From Klebsormidium nitens (taxonomy: Eukaryota; Streptophyta; Klebsormidiophyceae; Klebsormidiales; Klebsormidiaceae): DNA of 64,000 nucleotides. A model generated the notes under the pieces. The model saw only the letters and a list, made by a program, of their open reading frames with translations. It ran no database searches and was not told where the DNA came from. Made by a program: the position numbers and the translations under genes. Below are positions 49,001-64,000 of this stretch, piece by piece (within the stretch, counting starts at the first letter, position 1; every line of letters begins with the position of its first letter). The stretch is taken from assembly GCA_000708835.1 (NCBI GenBank), contig DF236982.1, positions 186,001 through 250,000 of the forward strand, in the 5' to 3' direction.

Positions 49001-49116
49001 GCACGTGTACTTACCTATCTTATTGAAACGGTAAAGGTTACCGCGGAGTTGCCCCTCATTCGTGCATTTTGGCGCGAACTGCCACATCAGCTGAGCCAGG
49101 TCATCAAGTCCATTGC
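46071..49116 (-). CDS. EF-hand protein with nuclear, low-complexity N-terminal region (partial)
   Basis: Minus-strand exons joining in phase: 49116-49015 (tentative), 48794-48259, 47933-47805, 47522-47022, 46738-46672 and 46195-46071. The second begins YEKQRAARLAENQAMLASLG, followed by VRRSSRLRK and a long acidic stretch; this YxxxRxxRxxENxxxLxxLGL plus RSSRLR arrangement is seen in several plant nuclear proteins. The third is strongly basic (QKRRRKSSASKCASK), a likely nuclear localisation signal. The fourth is Gly-rich. The last two make a paired EF-hand: DEIDALFHLFDG, RGRGQLSVADVRHVAEAH and then MFDADNDGL, whose loop has Asp at positions 1, 3 and 5. A calcium-responsive nuclear or chromatin protein is my inference. 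The final exon completing the second EF-hand and the start codon were not found. Confidence 0.65.
49067..49078 (+). promoter_or_regulatory. E2F-like site upstream of MCM4
   Basis: TTTTGGCGCGAA fits the E2F/DP consensus TTTSSCGC extended on both sides, the usual control element of MCM genes at the G1/S transition. It lies 462 bp upstream of the MCM4 ATG, but also inside the tentative first exon of the divergent EF-hand gene, so one of the two readings may be wrong. Confidence 0.4.
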
Positions 49117-49539
49117 CTCAAAGCCGTCCGATGGAAAACCGAAGCAGCTTTCTCCGTCGATGATAGTTTCTCCCGCCAGATCGCTTCAAGGGCTGTGGCA
49201 CTCAGGGTAGTACCAGTAGCACCGTGACAGCCTTGCAAGCATACCGCATTGAACCACTTGACTCTCAAATCTTGCCTCCTGAGTCTCGAGTTTTGACTGG
49301 AAAAGCAATCAGTTTGCGCTTCAGTAGCGCTTGCTTGAGAGTTGAGTAGGTGAAGCGCTAGAGCTGTCGTTCAGCGTTCTCCGCGTTTCGCAGTGACGGG
49401 CAATTGACACGCTCTGAGGCGCGCAGAGTTGGGCGGATATTTGTTGAAAGCTAAGGGGCTTTTGTTGGCAGAACGAGACGGATTCTTGTGCAACGCTTTG
49501 TAGAGAAGGGCAGGCGAATCTTATTTCTGAGGGCAAAGG
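49117..49539. promoter_or_regulatory. Shared divergent promoter region, MCM4 and EF-hand gene
   Basis: These 423 bp separate the tentative EF-hand exon from the MCM4 start codon. They should carry the MCM4 5' UTR and core promoter. No TATA box stands out. No coding frame here resembles a protein. Confidence 0.4.
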
Positions 49540-60840
<11,301 letters not shown>

Positions 60841-62784
60841 GGCCAGAGCGATCGGCCATGCAAAGCCTTGAGGGTTTGAGCGGCGTTTTGTCTCTGCTGT
60901 AATGGTGTAATGGTTATTTGCGAAGTTGAAAATGAGGATCGAAGAAGGTTGACTCGATTTGTTGGACGACCATTACAAAGCGGATAGGAGTTGAGACAAG
61001 AGTTCAATGGAGACCGCGAAATACATCGATTGCAGTTACCAACATTCTGCGCAACACTTGATGACCGCGCACTTGATGAACCAGGGGACAGGTCCTTTTA
61101 CACGATACCATGCAATTCCCTTTGAACTTCACTTGCTTCCTTTTGATAGATTCTGATTTTCAACGTGACCGCTATTTGCGCATTGCCATTCCCATCTACA
61201 TTCTAGAAATGACGAGGACACATGCAGTGAACTTGCATATCCGTGTCCGACTGTCTAGGCGGCGGGAATACGCACTATCAATGTCAGGATGCGCTGTCGG
61301 CGCCAGCTGGCCGGCATTATGCACCCGACAACAAAGTTTTCTCATTAAAGCACAGCGTACCCCTGAGTGGTGACTAATTGCTAAAAGCGATGAATGCGAG
61401 GGCGGCCACACACTTTCCAAGCAGCGTACGGAGACGATCTGTTTCCGCTTCTGACGAGGAGGATGCGCTTCCGCTGCAGTTTGCGGAAGTGCGCTGCGTA
61501 ACTGTCGGCATGTCGAACGACATGCAGGCGGCCGCTTTCCTCCTTGCCAGTGTTTACACGTGACTGCTCGCGCGCACAGCACTATATGGGCCGGAAACAA
61601 CCAATCACGTCCAAGCAGTCCCGCAGATCGACGGTGCACTGAGCCGGCTTTTGAGGTCTCCTGCTGACATGGCATGAGTGAAAAGGGCGAAAAGGTAGAA
61701 AGCTTGCCAGCTGTCGGCCGTGGAAGCATGGATACGCATCGAATGGTTTTCCCATGAATGTGCGAGAAGAAGACTTCCTGAAGTGATGTCAGTGCAGGTT
61801 GCATCTTCGAGGCGCTAGCGCGCTTCCATTGTCCAGACGGCTAGGGCTACTTGTAAGGTCACCTGCAAGATGGGTTCCATGTCCTAGGTTAGGTTTAATA
61901 TCCATTTCAAAGGCGCTCGAAGCTTGGTTTGCGAAAGCAGCCCTGGGTGAGTTATATCCCTTCTGCAACCAAGACAATCAAGAGTGTTTCGGAAGTCCAT
62001 GTTTCCGCTTTTCCAGTCCTCCTCACAGCATGACCATTCTTGCATTTTTGTCGAAGGTCCGGCTTCTTGCAGGCAATTGTTGTATGCTTCATTTCCTCAA
62101 TTTGATATGGAAGAATCAACGATGTTTCTGGAAAAATGGGAAGGCGCTTTGATCAAGACTGGCGGTGTCAGGCATTGGCATACTTGTTCTGTTGTCTCAA
62201 TGGGTCCACAGGTGTTCTTTCTCATATGCTTGTCTAGGTGCCTTAACTCAGGACATGAGCCTGTTTCAATCTCGAAGCTGAGGAACTCATTAGAGACAGG
62301 GTATAATTAAAGCCTCTCATAAAGATGGATTTGCTGCACATCTGCGATTGAGGATGGCAGCTCTCTAATAGTTTGCCCAAAAACTGAGCGAGCTGTTTCA
62401 TCATAATATTCGCTCGCTCAATCACTCACTTGGTGCTCTGAACTACCCCGCAGGCTATCCGCTGGTGGCACTCACCCTGCGCCTGCATTAACGAGTTAGG
62501 GTCAACAAAAAGCGCCGTCCTGTTGAAGAGGGTTTCAGGTAGATCAAGGTTTGGTTTTGCCGTCCGCCGAAAGGCACAGCTGTTGTGGCTGCTGCACAAC
62601 AGGCAGAGCAGACAATGCGGCAAAGCGAAAGGCGAGAAAAGCCTTTCCGGAAACAGGCCTTGACTCGAGTGGTATGCTTCAAGTTGGGTCTCTCGCCACT
62701 AGTGGGGTTCCCACGTTAGGTAGTTTGACTGCCGGAATAAAGAGCGTGCTACTTTGCTGACAAGTTCTTAGCAACTAGGTTGGG
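60841..62784. other. Intergenic region after MCM4
   Basis: The frames present do not resemble known proteins and have no consistent splice context. The first part should be the MCM4 3' UTR and the last part the promoter of the next gene. No repeats of note were seen. Confidence 0.45.
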
Positions 62785-63516
62785 ATGGCGGGGCCGCCGC
62801 TTGGTGCGGGCGGCGAGCGCAAGCCCTGGCACAGCGCTGAGTTGGAGGGTTTGGGGTCACTCGCGACTGGGTTGATGGCAAACATTCGGGAGGCATTGCG
62901 AAAGCTACAGGCAAGCCAGAGGAAAGATGCACGCTCCAAGAAAGGAAGTAAAAGAAGTGGAAGCGAGCGTCCTGCAAACGGTGAGGAGAGATCGGTGCAA
63001 GATGCAATGACGAGGAAGGGAAGTTGCGATACGCCTTCAGATGTAAGGCCGCGCGCGCGCAGACCGCCCGCCTGGTTAGCGGCGCTAACCCCTCCAGTTA
63101 GAAAGGCGCCCCCCCAGAACGAGTCCCTGTCTCCAATCCGGTTAGCGTCGCTAACCATGGCGTCCCCTCAGAGTGGCAACCACCATCGGCAGCCGGGGCC
63201 CTTCAGCCACCCCTCTAGTTTCCACCTCCCGGTGGATGTCACTTGGGGCGCCTGGGACGACGATGACATCAGCGACGACGTCCTCAGCGCTGATCTCAGC
63301 GTATCTTCCTCCGGCGAGGGCACTCGTGAGCTGGCGGGTTCAGCCAGGGGGGGAGAAGTGAGTACCAGTCAAGGGGAACAGGGGGAGGCGCTGTGCTATG
63401 AGATTGTGAAGGGGCGGAAGCGACGGTATGTAAAGGGCGCGGGGGGAAAGAGTAGCCGAAGGGGAAAAGCTGGATACACAGTGGTCGAGGAGGGGGAGAA
63501 GCGGAATCCATTTCAG
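62785..63516 (+). CDS. Unknown protein, probable first exon (244 residues)
   Basis: I do not recognise this protein. The frame opens with MAGPPLGAGGERK and continues without a stop to 63718-63720. A good donor (TTTCAG then GTGAGG) at 63516 in phase 0 suggests it is a first exon of a gene continuing beyond the window. The sequence is basic and Ser/Arg-rich near the start (RKDARSKKGSKRS), has an acidic stretch WGAWDDDDISDD, then a basic KGRKRRYVKGAGGKSSRR tract that looks like a nuclear localisation signal. Its GC-rich, low-bias composition matches the coding exons nearby. Two short palindromes lie inside it. The role is unknown, perhaps a nuclear protein. Confidence 0.5.
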
Positions 63517-64000
63517 GTGAGGGGACGAGCACGGAGCATGGAGGAAGCACGTGCGTCGCAGCCTTGGTTTTCTTGGAGTGATAGGCAATCAGTGGAACAT
63601 GGAATGCGCCAACCATGTTCATCGCCGAAGAGCACAAGAGGTGCTTGTTTGAAGAAGTGTCTGAATCTTTCTGCAGTTCGACGTTTTTTTGCGAGCCCTC
63701 TTCTTCGCACTAACAAATAGGAACTTCAACGCTGAGCAATCTTCTAAGCCTGCTCTTTTCAGGGTCCACGTTTTTTTGCCACTTTTCAGTTGTCAACGTC
63801 TTCAGCTGACCACTTTGGACTGCTCTGAAGGTTGTGCTACTGCCGCTAGGTTCTAGCCAAGCATAGTACTGATCTGATTCACATCTCCTAGAAGTAGAAG
63901 AGTACCTTCTTTTGCAGCCCTTTTACCGGGTCCTAGTCGATGATCTTCGCAGCATGTCGACTTATTTGTCAATGAGGGCGTGCCCAAAGCCCCTTGCTTT

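Overview
The window looks like nuclear DNA of a green, plastid-bearing, intron-rich eukaryote, most likely a streptophyte (charophyte) alga such as Klebsormidium. The genus is my inference from style and was not tested. The grounds are a nuclear gene for the plastid acetyl-CoA carboxylase alpha subunit, a red chlorophyll catabolite reductase with a transit-like N-terminus, plant-like nuclear proteins, GC-rich exons of about 55-390 bp, and GT-AG introns usually of 200-1500 bp. All exon models below were built by hand from splice signals, reading-frame phase and protein family knowledge; no transcript or database evidence was available.

Layout: a metacaspase (-, 316-2608, 3' end unresolved); a gene-poor stretch; an unrecognised 8-exon gene for a repeat-containing protein (+, 5150-12555); an 8-exon kynurenine 3-monooxygenase-like FAD enzyme (-, 14232-21283); divergently, red chlorophyll catabolite reductase (+, 22309-25745); two tail-to-tail paralogues of a DUF3598/lipocalin-like protein (+, 27290-30169 and -, 31640-34551); plastid ACCase carboxyltransferase alpha (+, 37348-43851); an EF-hand nuclear protein (-, 46071-49116) divergent from a complete 18-exon MCM4 (+, 49540-60840); and the first exon of an unknown basic/acidic protein (+, 62785-63516). 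The genes do not form a pathway; they are ordinary housekeeping and plastid functions.

Two unexplained patterns cut across the genes. First, most of the multi-exon genes carry decayed tandem copies of DNA units of about 110-160 bp that straddle a splice junction. The extra copies always lie inside the intron and often keep a splice-site-like sequence next to a degenerate exon edge. I count about 20 extra copies at more than a dozen exon edges. Second, a short dispersed element (about 160-170 bp) has a conserved GT-rich core, but its inverted ends differ from copy to copy. In each good copy the end is two copies of a 7-9 bp word spaced exactly 16 bp apart, with a different word in each element. 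Four such elements sit in introns or between genes, plus two weaker relatives. I consider these two patterns the best candidates for something undescribed.
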